64,000 bases of DNA from Tretioscincus oriximinensis (GCA_022410635.1 JAJVDF010000248.1:189685-253684); one strand, 5' to 3'. Shown: positions 46,170 to 57,714, numbered from the stretch's first letter. Notes: generated by a model not told the origin, from the sequence alone. Program-made: numbers and translations.

Positions 46170-46850
46170 TGAANTCAGACCTCTAGCTGGGAAGGGAAGC
46201 ATCCCGAGAGTGCAGAGGAGGCCGNGAACAAAGGTGGTAAGACCAGCAATGGCCAGTCGGTGAAACACTGGGCAGGGCAATGGGTGGGTTGGGGTGGCAG
46301 AGCAGTAGCACTGGCAAGGGAGAAGGGAAATGCTTTGTAATTAAATCCCTTTAAATAGAGCGAGGCTCCTTTAAATTTTCTAAGTCTAGAAGCTGAGCTN
46401 TGGGGGTGGGGATTGGAATATAAAAGGGGAGATGCGAGTGAGGGAGGTTTGNAGTTGTTGAGAGTTGTTGAATTGAGAAGGGAAATGGTTGAGGTTGATG
46501 TGAGAGATTTGTTTGAGCGTGTGGCCAAACAATTGAAATAAAACTGATTCACTGCCAGGAGTGTGAAAATAAATAAAGAAATACCAAAGAAGGATACATA
46601 ACTGCTGCGGTGGTAGGGAAAGAAAAAGGGAGACTGAGGGAAACTAAATGGTTGTGTGCCGAGTCATTGTAAAGTCCCAGTACCTTTTGCCCTAACCCAG
46701 TGCGGATAAATTGTATTGTTGTTGTTTTTTAAGTTTGAAGATGCCAGTTACTTTGTTTTAATGAAGATGTTTTTGTGTTTTAATAAAAATGGGGGACTGT
46801 GTTCTAAAACCCAAACAATAAATAAACAAAGAAGAGAAGACATACACAAT
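46170..46850 (+). promoter_or_regulatory. LTR-like promoter and polyadenylation region
   Basis: A GC-rich block of about 200 bases leads into a TATAAAA box at 46419-46425, then AATAAA at 46537-46542, with another AATAAA about 30 bases later. The 118-base spacing between TATA box and polyadenylation signal suits an LTR with a medium R region. I cannot fix TG…CA ends or a target duplication. It may instead be a host promoter or a chance arrangement. Confidence 0.3.
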
Positions 46851-46859
46851 CTTAGACCC

Positions 46860-47910
46860 CGCTCGGTTTCATTATAGCTTGCTAGGAGGCCATTCAATTC
46901 ATGGGCTCAGGAATGGCCATTCTCTACTAACGTTCTTATATTTTTAACAGCTATGTTCATAGATTTCATGACAATTTTGTCTATAGTTTATAACAGACTT
47001 CTGTTACTCAGTGGTTTAACTGCATTCTGAAGTCTAACCAAGCATGTATTTCGTTTCTTCTAGGTCTTTTCATCATGCGGCCAAAGTACTGAGCTTCAGT
47101 ATTAGTCCTCCTAATGAGCATTTGAAATTGCTTCCCTTTAATATTGATTGATTTGATCTCTTTTCAATCCAAAGAACTCCCAAAAATCTTCTCGTACTAA
47201 AATTCATATATAATATCCTTGAGATCTTGGGAGTCTTGTTTTCTTTCTACAATTTCAGTTTAAAAACACCTATTTAATTTAATTACACATAACCATTACA
47301 GAACACAAACCCCAGATCTAGTCAAAGCATAATTGTTACTAATTTTAATTGCATGTAGAATTTAATTAATTTTGTTGCATCTCTCATTAATAGGTTATTA
47401 TACGAAGGAAAAAAACCTCATTGCATAAAAGACCACTTTTCTTTTTAAGCTATTTGCTATTTATGCAGTCTTTCCTATCAGGGACAAGTCTGGTAGAAGT
47501 AATTTCTGTAAATACATGGGGGAATCCAGAATAAACTTCTTTTATCAGCATTTATTTTGATACACAGGAGGATAGAAGTAATGGGAGGAGTGAAATATAT
47601 ATCTAGTAAGAGGTGAAAATTCATATCTATGGTAAGACAGATTCTGCACAAATGGAGGCACCTGTGAAATAAGGAAACATCTTTTCATGACATCTTGATA
47701 ACTGTCCTGGGGCAACATGCCACTGCTCTTGATGCTGGAAAGATAGAAACCAGGGATTTGGTTTCTCCCAGATTGATGTTTCTATCCAATTTAACTTACC
47801 ATAAAAAGCAGGAGAGCTGCATGAGTGGGGGAATGAGGACATTTCAGCAGATATTGTAGTAAATGTTCCTATTAAAATTTCATTTTTTCACACCTATTAA
47901 AGCTGCAGCT
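46860..47910. other. Unassigned AT-rich DNA
   Basis: No feature that I can support. Confidence 0.4.
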
Positions 47911-47922
47911 CTCTTGTCCTGA
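47911..47922 (+). repeat. Target-site duplication of L1, left copy
   Basis: CTCTTGTCCTGA occurs here and again at 50495-50506, exactly at the outer edges of the L1 insertion. Confidence 0.85.
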
Positions 47923-48090
47923 ATTTTTAAAATTGTTTTTATTATATCCTTTTATATTCTTATAATACAATAATAATGAAATATTTTAACACATATTACA
48001 TATTACCTCTTTCTGTTCCCTCCCTCCTCCCTCTTCCCCTTCCTTACCCTCCCTTCCCTCCTGTGGGAATTAATCATTTATACATTGTTG

Positions 48091-48291
48091 ATCTCAAATT
48101 TCGCGCGTTGCCAGCAAAAGAGGAAGATGGCATCTGGCGAGGGGGTTATATACCCCTTGTCACCCAGGAAGTTGCATCACTTCCTGTCGCCCATTCCTGG
48201 GCAGACAAGGAAGGACGCTCATTCCTAGAGCGTCACCTTCCTCCCCGGTAGCAACAGCCGGCACCCACAGATGCCCATGAGTAGCCAACTT
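48091..48291 (-). mobile_element. GC-rich element family G, copy 3 (short, nested in L1)
   Basis: It matches the last 200 bases of copy 2 (32151-32345): 'gccagcaaaagaggaagatggc', 'tatataccccttgtc', 'cacttcctgtcgccc', 'gacgctcattcctagagcgtc' and 'gagtagcc'. It is flanked by ATTGTTG on both sides (48084-48090 and 48292-48298), which suggests a genuine insertion of just this piece and not a broken remnant. A TATA-like box on the minus strand lies in the position seen in copies 1 and 2. Confidence 0.7.
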
Positions 48292-49108
48292 ATTGTTGGA
48301 GTGAAGGATTTTCCTCTTCCTCTCTTTTATACTATTCATGTTTTCCTTTTTTATATTATTAGTTATTTTATTTATTTCCTCGGTTTGTATTAATAAGTCC
48401 TGTTCCCATTTTTTTAATTTCTGATTTAATATCTAGGTTATCAATATTTAATATTTTATATAGCTCACTACCCGTCTTGCTTTCTCAATTGATCACTTTC
48501 TTTATTATTNTTTCAAGTTTGTCATCTGTCTTCCTTATGCTTTCTTTTATTGTAGTATTATTTATGTAATTTGTGATTGACAACACTTGTAGCCAATATC
48601 TATCGCCTAGTTGACTTATTATATTTTGCAATGTTAAGAGGTCTTTATTTTGGTCATATAGATGTTCTATCTTAATAACACCTCTTCTTCCTAACTTTCT
48701 TAGTGCATTTTTTCAAATTTTGATCGTTTGTTATATTTATATTTGATGTTAGCAGCATCTTGTTAAGAGTGTTGATGAGGAATAATTTTGTTTTCTTTAT
48801 TATCTTATTAATAATCCTAAAAGNTTCTTTCCAATTTCTTTGTATTGTTAANGGATATTTTTTGAAAATTATTTCCGTATCTTCAATTTGATTTATGCTT
48901 CTTATTAATTTANCCCATTTTTATTTGAATATTGTATTTCTAATAAGTTAATAGGGATGAAAGCATGGTGATATCTTTTAAGATCTGGAATACCCCACCC
49001 ACCCCTGTTCTTCTGTTGCTATTAACCATGTTCTTTTATGTCTGGGTCAGTTGTTGTTTATCCACTTGATAATTCTATTTGTTCATTTATTTCTGATTCG
49101 GTTATTGG

Positions 49109-50105
49109 TTACAAAATTGTTTGAAATAAATACAGTACATGGGGGATGATAAACATTTTTATTGCTCTTATTTTAACTAATCTACTTAGGTGCTTAGTTT
49201 TCCAGTTTTTTAATTGTTTTTCTATTTTTGTCCATATTATTATGTAATTAAAATTAGTTGTTTTATATGGGTTTTTATAAAGCCAAATCCCCAAATATTT
49301 CATTTTCTTAGTGCCTAATTTTAATCCGGATATTCTTCTGATTTCCAATTGTTCGTTGGGGTTTGTNTTATTAAACATTATTTCTGATTTGTTTAGGTTT
49401 ACCTGTATTCCTGATAATTTGTGAAATTGTTTCAATTGTTTCTTTTACCATTTGCTTTGGTTCCTCATGTATTATTAGTGCAACATCTGCAAATAGCTTA
49501 ATTTTTGTCTCTATATTATTGATTTGTATCTGTTCCATCTATGATTTGTCCTGATCATGTTTGCTAATGTTTCTATTGCTAATAAAAATAGAGATGGTGA
49601 TAAAGGGCAGCCCTGCTTTGTTCCACTTTTTATGACAATTTCCTCCGTTACTGTTTTATTAAATTTGATTTTAGCTTTATTTACTTCATAGAGTTTTGTG
49701 ATTGTTTCTGAGAATTTTGTGTCCAAATTATATGCTTCACAAATTTTAATTAAGTACTTATAATTGACTTTGTCAAAAGCCTTCAACACACCCAATTTGA
49801 GTATTGCTACTTTTTTGTTATTCTCTTTTGCATGTTTCCAGATCATTATTATATTTTTTATTGGGTCACCAATTTTTCTGCCCCTTATGAAGCCATATTG
49901 AGCCTCTTCGATGATTTCCAGGAGAATTTCTAATAATCTATTGGCCAATATTTTTGTAAAAAAATTATAGTCCTCGTTGCAGGGGCTGATTGATTTATAT
50001 GGTGATGGTTCTTTTGCATCTCTTCCTTTTTTGGGAAATACCATAATTTCCACTCCTTTCCATGTGTGTGGTATAGTATAAAGAAATATAAAAGTGTATA
50101 TATAT
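49109..50105 (-). pseudogene. L1 ORF2 reverse transcriptase (decayed)
   Basis: Minus-strand frames give the RT in order: VEIMVFPKKGRDAKEP, FFTKILANRLLE, YGFIRGRKIG, LKAFDKVNYKYL, GTKQGCPLSPSLFLLAIE, then LFADVALII, then KMKYLGIWLYKNP and a C-terminal VLYLFQ. These are blocks of L1-clade RT. The catalytic FADD box has lost one aspartate (codons at about 49480-49497), and the frame changes more than once. The copy cannot be active. No endonuclease domain is present because of the 5' truncation. Confidence 0.85.
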
Positions 50106-50139
50106 AAGAATCTTGGACTTGGTGATCCAAGAAATCATT

Positions 50140-50494
50140 TGTGAATTATCTAAAAAAGAAAAAGGAAAAACAGTGAATAAGAGAATTAAAAGATGACAGA
50201 GGAAGATCCACAGAGATCAAAAGAAATTAGGAGAAATTCTAAAGCACTTTTATGAGAATTTATACGTGGAGGAAGATGTGGAACTAGGGAATATAAATAT
50301 AATAAATAAAGTAACAACTGAACAAAAAAAAACAAACTTAGCAAACCAAGAGGAGATAATGAAAGTAATAGACATACTTAAACCGAATAAATCACCGGGT
50401 CCTGATGGATTCTTAACAGATTATTACAGAGCTTTCAAAACTACACTAATACCGTATTTAAAAGATTTATTTAATGAAATGTATGAACAACTTA
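50140..50494 (+). pseudogene. L1 ORF2 start of RT domain, inverted segment
   Basis: The plus-strand frame reads LKPNKSPGPDGFLTDYYRAF and continues to NEMYEQL, where the target duplication begins. In an intact ORF2 this lies immediately before the segment that starts the minus-strand part, so together they account for one continuous RT with a small gap at the inversion junction. Confidence 0.85.
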
Positions 50495-50509
50495 CTCTTG
50501 TCCTGATTT

Positions 50510-51145
50510 TGATGACAACTCTATGTCCAAGGGTTTTTCACAGTCCTGGAAATAGCCAGGGAAGTTGACTACTTTCCTCTAGTTGGCACACTGAAAAGTG
50601 GTGCAGCAAATACTTGTGAGGAAGTAATGGGAAGAGATGTAAAAGTTCTCAGGACATAGGGCTATGCACATTCTGTACCCTTGGAGCACTCTTGTTGTGG
50701 AATAGTACATGGATGTGTGCCTCCTCTACCATCAGAATGATTCCATGGCAGCATTAAAGCATGTAAAGGTTTTGGTTGCTTTTGCAATGCAAGTCAAGTA
50801 TTACTTACTTATTTGCCTTTACCAAGGGCGAGGTATCAGATCCAAGACCTGTTTCTAGGATTATTTTAGGAGATATTTTCAAGGTTTGAGACTTGCTTCC
50901 AAATATTGTTTTCTAGCAAAGTAAAATAATCTATCACGAGGTGCCAAAGGAAAAACATAGGGAGATGGTTACAATAATTTGTTGACTTATTTTCCAGATG
51001 TCCTTGGTGTCTGTATTGTGTGTAAGTGATATTTTTTTAAAAAAATTTTTTTGAAAAGAAGCTAGACAAACTTTGTTCCCTCAGAAATCTATAATAAAAA
51101 AACCTAGCCTATCTGAAATTATAAAAGAGACCACACAAAAGTGTC
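50510..51145. other. Unassigned non-coding DNA
   Basis: No feature that I can support. Confidence 0.4.
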
Positions 51146-51149
51146 AGAA

Positions 51150-51617
51150 TAGGGTTGCCATATGCTGTGGAATTCGTGGACAATCTGTGATTTTACAGTG
51201 CATGAAGGAGTCCGAGCCAAAAAGTCAGTGGTTTTTATGATGTCACGATGCCCCAGTGCATGTAAATGGGAGGCTGCTATTCTGAGATGTAGATCACAAT
51301 AAGGCTCAGAGCCAGGCCTTACCGTGGTGGCACCAGGCAGGCTCTGGGGCGGGAAAGGAAGGAGGATGTACAGTACATTCTCTTCTGGCTTCGAAAGACC
51401 TCGGCGCCCTTCTCCTGGGTGGTTGCAGCAGTGCCTGACAGGAAAAAAATCTAATGAAGCAAAAAAGATTATCTATGTTCTCCGCATGCTAGTTCTGCAT
51501 GTTAGTGTAAATTATGGCAGACCCTATGAATGGGCCTGCCATAGTCTACACTGGCAATGGTCAAGCACTGGTATAAATTGTGTCCTGATTTTGGACTCTT
51601 AGGTTATGGCAACCCTA
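51150..51617. mobile_element. hAT-like MITE (468 bp) with nested MITE remnant
   Basis: TAGGGTTGCCATA at 51150-51162 is the exact reverse complement of 51605-51617. The TAGGGTTGCC start is shared with the right end of the element at 20149-20318. Inside, from about 51270, are 'ctattctgagatgtaga', 'aataaggctcag' and 'tatggcagaccc' blocks of the GGCCCTGTCC family. Flanking octamers do not match. Confidence 0.55.
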
Positions 51618-52034
51618 CATAGGCAGAACAAAGCCTTCCGATCATCTGAGCAGGTCTGCCTTAGCAATATTTACACATCATTGCAGAGGTGGAGTGAAAA
51701 TTACTATTAAGCCCCCAATACCTGTTTTTAATGGTTTCATAGCCACCATGGGCAGCCTGGCAGCATCAGTCTCATGCTGTCTCATGCACAATACATTTTG
51801 GAAGCAACTTCACATTGTATTTGATTAAAGCATACCAATCAGCCTTTTTTATATTCCTCCCTCTCTGCATAATCTATTTATTTTGGTGGGGTGATGGATG
51901 CATTCACAGTTCCAAATACAACTCACAGATGAATATACAACTTCTGAATCTGCAAGAACAAACCTCACACTAAATCTCATCAGGAATGCATTAGTAATTT
52001 ATACCCTTTCTGCACTTAGGCTTTATTCTAGAGG

Positions 52035-52305
52035 CATGNATGGCATAGTAATTAAGGGATGGTATTTCAGTCAAAAGATCTGTTCTTGAAACAATGTGTT
52101 GGCCATGAANAGGGGTGAATGCCCTCTGCTGAGATCAGCTTCAGCCAACTTAGCTGTTTGAAAGAAAGTAGATTTGCAATATATTTCAAGAAGATTAATG
52201 AGAATCACCACCAATCTGGTGGGGAAGATAAAATAGAGGTAAGCCTTTGGGTGAAAATTAATCTTGTAAACCACTCTGAATCCTTTGGATGAGAAGGACC
52301 TTTTT
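52035..52305 (+). mobile_element. tRNA-derived SINE, copy 2
   Basis: Same family as 21409-21683. The head 'gnatggcatagtaattaaggga' is a decayed A box. The body has 'agctgtttgaaagaaag', 'caatctggtggggaagataaaatagaggtaagcctttggg' and the tail has 'aaaccactctgaatcctttggatgagaa'. The B box is degraded. The short T-run and ATT bases after the tail are not expanded here. Confidence 0.7.
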
Positions 52306-52450
52306 TATTATTCTGAATTATATCTCAAAAATGGGACACACAGCCACATCTTGGTAAAAATCCAGCAAGGCCCACTCAGGACTTTTTCTGAGTCTGTACT
52401 AGCATGTGGGTTGCAGTCCCTATTCTGGGATATAATCTAACTAACATCTA

Positions 52451-52615
52451 CGACCAGTCCCCACTTAGCCTTATTCTAGGCTATATCTTGGTACACAGCT
52501 TGGCCATCCACATGCCAGTGTAGACTATGGTAGGCCATTTGGTGCCTGCCATATTCTAGACTAGTATGTAGACAGCAGGATCCTATTTTGCGATATCGTC
52601 CAGAATGAAGCTCAG
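52451..52615. mobile_element. Foldback MITE, GGCCCTGTCC family, copy 3
   Basis: It contains 'cagtccccacttagccttattctaggctatatc', 'cttggccatccacatgcc' and 'tagactatggtaggcc', and ends in 'cagaatgaagctcag'. It has the family order, but both termini are degraded. A further partial copy seems to sit just upstream (about 52340-52440). Confidence 0.6.
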
Positions 52616-52619
52616 AAGA

Positions 52620-53005
52620 ATTCTCCTCCCCATCTCCATTTCTAAAATTTACACCATGGCATTTTTTACAATATAAATACAACTCGTGCAGCTCTTTAAA
52701 GTGTTGCTGGAGTTGCCAAAGGATATTTTTCTAAAATGTTCTTCTTCACCTCTCCAAGTATTGACACAGCTGTGGCCACTACTTGCTTTAACACGGCGTC
52801 TACCTTTTTTCCTTTCCTTTTCATTTCATTGCATACCGGTTACATTTCTTTAAGTGCTGTTGAGATCTATGTGGAAAGTTCTAATTAACACAATTGATGA
52901 GCCTTTCTTTTCACAGGTGAATGGATCTGGCTTCTTCTCTTTGCCTTTTGGAGGTTTTTTTGGGGGGGAGGGAACCCTAAATATAAATTCACCAGGAAGC
53001 CTTGG
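52620..53005. other. Unassigned non-coding DNA
   Basis: No feature that I can support. Confidence 0.4.
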
Positions 53006-53006
53006 A

Positions 53007-53417
53007 TCAGTTATTGGAGCAGTGAGCTTTTAAAAACCCTGAACATTGGCTCATGAAACATTTTCTTCTTTTAGGACATATGTATGATCTTTTAAGCAGA
53101 ACTATTAAAAATATTCTTGGGAATAGTATAACTATAAATTTCACAAGGGTGCTATGTTTGACATCTGGATCCTGGCACAGCAGTGAATGAAGGGCTTTAC
53201 CAAACATAAATATATACACTGAATATAATTTTCCATCCTTACTGAGCAGACACCTGAGTTTACCATTTTGTTTGATGAGCTGTGCCAGAATACACCAAAG
53301 TTCTGTAAAGTTTCTCCCTTTAACTTCCCAACGTTGATGAAGAACATTAAAAACCTCACTTAATCGAACTTGTTCCAAAACAAACGGAGCCTTCTATGGT
53401 TCAAATGGGTCCTCCAT
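53007..53417 (-). pseudogene. Possible coding exon or processed pseudogene, unknown family
   Basis: From an ATG at 53417 the minus-strand frame reads MEDPFEP, then a TAG stop at 53396-53394, then about 129 open codons beginning KAPFVLEQVRLSEVFNVLHQ. Codon choice and the spread of charged and hydrophobic residues look like real protein for about 90 codons (to KHSTLVKFIV), after which it turns random. A pyrimidine-rich stretch with CTACCAG lies about 30 bases upstream of the ATG, and could be a splice acceptor. I do not recognise the family. It may be a relic with a nonsense change, an exon read in part, or chance. Confidence 0.3.
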
Positions 53418-53664
53418 CTCTTAGTTGCACAAGAATGTGGTTGACTGCTGGTAGAAACATTAGAAAGGAAAAAAGCATTTATCTCTTGTAGAGGAGAAAA
53501 TAACTTTCTAAATCACTGACACATCCAAATAAAGACAAATATATTAGTATCAAACCAATTAATCCCATAGAGTTTGGGTATCATGCAGCATCTCCAACCT
53601 TTTTCTCGTATGATTATGCATAGGAACAATAATAAAGAATAAATAATAAAGAACAATAAATTGT

Positions 53665-53689
53665 TATCTAATCTATCTATCTATCTATC

Positions 53690-53754
<65 letters not shown>

Positions 53755-53780
53755 ATCTATCTAATCTATCCATCTATCAA
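53665..53780. repeat. (TATC)n / (GATA)n microsatellite
   Basis: Tetranucleotide tract of over 100 bases, nearly pure from 53672 to 53755, with a few shifts in phase at the edges. Confidence 0.95.
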
Positions 53781-53784
53781 CTAA

Positions 53785-54880
53785 TCTGTCTGTCCTCTCT
53801 CTCATCTAGTCAGTGTTACTGTATTTAATGTTTATGCATAGTTTCTAAATTCACCTTGTTTCCAGGACTTAACTATTTCACTTCAGCTTATGGGGACCAT
53901 CATTGGCAGAAGTGTGGAAATACCATTCCTTCATGGTACTACTAGTTACTTACCCAAGACAGTCCCCCCGCTTCTGCCAGCTTTCATAAGGTTTGGTTTG
54001 TGGGTTATTTTTTTGTCTGGACCATCTGAGGAAGCATTGATGGTCTTTACTGGTATAGTTTTAAGTTCTTCAAATATATTTATAGCTAATTTAAAATAAG
54101 GATTTCTGGCGATAGGCCAGAGTGGAATATCACTTGTCCCATGTAGTCAGAGCATATTAGGTAGTCATTTGGTGTAGAAACAGTCTATAAATCTATGGCC
54201 CTCTTTGCACATGCGCAGTAATGTGTTTTATGGATCTGTTACAAACATCTAAATGATTCACTGAGGCTTGTCCAAGGAGGGGCTGTGATTTCACTGTGTG
54301 CATAAGAAAGCTTTCTTAAGAAATTATTTATTGCTAAATTTTAAATAGTGTAATTTATTTCCTACAATTATTTAGCCACACACATATAACAAGCAAGCAT
54401 TGAATCATTTCTACAAAAGCCTTTCTTTTTTGTGGGCAATCTGGTTAAATTGAATCACTCTAAGCCTGCTCAGAGAGACTGTTGTATGACCAGCAGAAGA
54501 TACAGAAAACTACACATAAATCAGAATAATTGCCAATGGAAAACGCTTCCAGGTTATTTCCTCTAAGTGATCCAAGTTTTTGGATCACACAATACTTCCT
54601 TCCTGGCACAGTAAGAGCAGAAGAAAAATAAGATTAATGTTAAGTGGGAAGCTGAAACTTCAATTTCTTACAGCACTGTTTGACTCCATTCCTTATAAAA
54701 CTGAGTCCTGATCAAAGGCTTGGTGGGTTTGAGGTTCTTACTGTCACATTTAACTGTTATCCTTATCAGATTGTTAGTTTTCACACACACACACACCTGA
54801 ATGTAATCCAGTTTTTCTCTTACTATTAGATTAAAACAAATTACATACTAATAAGTAAACATAGTACATTTCTCAATTTC
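53785..54880. other. Unassigned non-coding DNA
   Basis: No supported feature. A short (CA)n run lies at about 54782. Confidence 0.4.
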
Positions 54881-54883
54881 AGT

Positions 54884-55360
54884 GTGGGTCCGTGTAGAGT
54901 TACATCTACAATATGGATGTTGAACAAAGGATACTCCAACTTGTGGCCGCCTGATGCACGATATATCATTAGATATGCTATATATACAGGTCATCTTGTG
55001 GTCGCAAAAGGCTGGAAAGATATGTCTAAATGGTCCATACAGGAATGGTACAAATATTTGACGACTTTGCTAAATTTGATTTATTGCGGGGGGAAAAATT
55101 AAAAGGTATCAGCATTCGAACTAATCTCTTCTGGACAATGAAATGGCAGAGGCTCATTTCCTATGCTCAAACCTCTGGAAATGTCATATCTTTCCTTGAA
55201 TTAAGAATTATTTCATAATGTTATTCTCAACATCTTAGGGTAGGGTGTGGGATATCATTTTTTTGTTGGTTTTGTGTCTCTTTGTATGTAATTACTGTAT
55301 GCACTTAAGTTTTCTCTCTCTCTCTTTTGTCTTTGTTGTCCTCATTCATTTGTTTGGAAT
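54884..55360 (+). pseudogene. L1 ORF2 C-terminal end and 3' UTR
   Basis: One frame gives VVAKGWKDMSKWSIQEWYKY, the C-terminal signature of L1 ORF2, then the reading shifts to FDDFAKFDLL. The 3' UTR-like part follows and runs into the A-rich repeat tract at 55361. It is 5'-truncated and broken by a frameshift. Confidence 0.65.
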
Positions 55361-55530
55361 CAATAACAAGAACAACAAGAACAACAACAACAACCACACC
55401 AACCCCAACCCCACCACCACCACCACCACCACCATCACCATCACCAACAACAACAATAATAATAATTAATAAACAACAATAAAAGCAACAACAATAAAAG
55501 CAACAACAATAACAACAACAACAACAATAA
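55361..55530. repeat. (AAC)n-rich tract derived from an L1 tail
   Basis: AAC units with CCA and ATC variants and interspersed AATAAAAGC units, placed at the 3' end of an L1 fragment. Confidence 0.9.
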
Positions 55531-55865
55531 TGTTACCACTGGGGCAGCTCACATTTGACAGCATGAGCAAGAGAAGCTCATTGATACTGCAGAGATACTT
55601 GTTGGCCTTTAAGAATGCCAAACCAATGAGGAAGACCCAAATCGGAGAGCAGGGCAGCAGATGTGTAAGAGCTCAGCTAGCTATCACCACTGCTGATCTC
55701 ACCACCATTATCTTCCCATTATCCTATCTTTCATGTTGTTTGGCCAGACAGTGTCATCCTCTTTTTCCTTTGACCATCAAACTGTTAAGTACTTTATAAA
55801 GCTCTGGAAGTTGCCAGAGGTTCCCGATTTTAAATGGAAGATTTTCCCAAGAGAGGACCTCTTGC

Positions 55866-55910
55866 TAAGGTTACCAGAGAAAGGCAGGACAGGAGTTCTG
55901 CATCTTTATT
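55866..55910 (+). repeat. Interspersed repeat fragment, partner of 2345-2400
   Basis: Holds the GTTACCAG block and AGGAGTTCTGCATCTTTA on the plus strand. See the minus-strand copy near the window start. Confidence 0.5.
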
Positions 55911-55949
55911 ACATCTGTGACAGTGGAATGGACTGAGTATGTCTAGATC

Positions 55950-57710
55950 TAAAGGCCTGAACTGCAATATCTGTTCTTTCTGTTTCTGTGGCTAGGAACA
56001 TAACTGCTTCTGCATGCAGAATGTAGATGGTAGGGAACAATCTTCCTATGAAACTGGAGTGAATGGTTCCCAACTCTGTTTATCAAAACTTGGGAACATG
56101 TTCAGTAGCTTGATAGCTATGGAACTCATCCATTTTTTTATAGTTCTTGAAATTTGGAGGTTACTACATGTTTCCTCTGTTTTGAATTTTCTTATTGTTT
56201 TGAAAGACCCCCTTGTTTAAGATATTTTTATGTCATTTATCTTTGATTCTGACATTTTGAAGCCACTAACCTAAGGAAATCTCACTTTTAGAACCTTGTG
56301 TTTGAGAGTTATTTCCCCCCTTCCAAGATATCCTAGAACTCTGCTTCTAAAAGGGGGAATTAAAGACTAATGACGAAGAAAGATATGGAATGCAAAGCTT
56401 TTATACACAGTTGTTTTTTCATTACTATGAGATGTCGCATGCATACATAACTTTAAATGGAATATTGGTGATAACATGAACAATAATAGCTTAAAACACC
56501 TTACCTTCTTCCATTTTTCCTTTTATCTATTTTATTTGGCTCATTTGCTCATTGATTTCATTCCATTTTTATCTCAAACTTAGTAAATTCAAACTTTATC
56601 CACTGTATTGTTTATTTAATGACACAAAATGTTATTTACTTAGGAAATAGCAGAGAACAGGAAGACTTTGCATTAGTACAATGTTATAAATAACATTAAA
56701 TGAGCAAATTATACTGCAAATATAAAAAGTGTAACACAAAAGAATACAAAATATAGAAGTTATGTTAGGAGGGAAAAGCCAAACTGTGCAGAGATAAATG
56801 ATAGATAATGTTTAAATTGCAAGAAAAAAAGGTTAAAAAACACCCCCATTGCCCAGATGGCTATGGGAGGAACTTGATTAGAAAGAAAGGTTCCTTTGTC
56901 TGCTGTAACCATAGCAGCACAGGAAATGGTCCATTAGATCAGACCAAGGCTAGATGCACACCACCACTTAAAAACCGCTACAATGCTATAATCTGGAATA
57001 TAGCAATCATGTGTCTGTGCATACCAAACGTAAATTCCATGACCAATGTCCCAGTTCCGTAATATCGCTTACTGATCTCATCACAATGCAGTCCAAGAAT
57101 TTTCTGTTTTTACTCGCAACAGCCACTGGAAACAACTGCCATGTTCTTTATTGTTTTATCACCTCACATCTAATTTGTGCAAAACAAGGCCAAATACAAT
57201 TCAGGTCTTAGAGATTGTAACTGTCATACACTAAAGCCAGAAAGCGCCTTTTCAAAGTTTTTAATGATGATTAGAACTAGGATAAGACATTAGTATTACC
57301 CCTAGTCTATACAAATTCACCAGCTGCTTCAGATTCTTTAAAATGGAACACTGGCATAGTCAACAAAGTGTGAGGACAATTGTCATGCTGTTGCTAGTTG
57401 GAAATAAATGTTTTCATTTGGAGAAAGAAACCGATATTGAGGAGGTGAGAGGGTTAGTGGTTCATAAAAAAATATATCAATGGAATATGGATAAGAATTT
57501 TTTTATATAACCCATTGTATTGTTTTTCAACCATATCAACAATACATTTAAAAACTGTAAGAACCCTAATATTTACACAGTGATATACCTAGGTCATTTT
57601 TGAGCTGCCTTTTCCATGTGTGTGGCTTTAACGTTAGCATGCAAGGAGAGAGAAAAACAAAGGGAAGAGGATGACCATGTGGTAATATCCAGATATTTTG
57701 CAAAATAACA
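55950..57710. other. Unassigned AT-rich DNA
   Basis: No feature that I can support. Confidence 0.4.
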
Positions 57711-57714
57711 ATTA

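Larger units (their letters stand above)
47923..50494 (-). mobile_element. L1 LINE, 5'-truncated and 5'-inverted
   Basis: The element is bounded by a perfect 12-bp direct repeat. From 47923 to about 50130 it is on the minus strand: an A-rich 3' end (T-rich as written), a 3' region, and ORF2 pieces. From about 50140 to 50494 the 5' part of the same copy is on the plus strand. That arrangement is produced by twin priming, where a second cDNA is started inside the RNA at the target. A 201-bp copy of family G is nested at 48091-48291. Confidence 0.85.

Noticed and set aside
53665..53780. CRISPR-like array
   Set aside because: It is a plain TATC microsatellite with no spacers; the genome is vertebrate.
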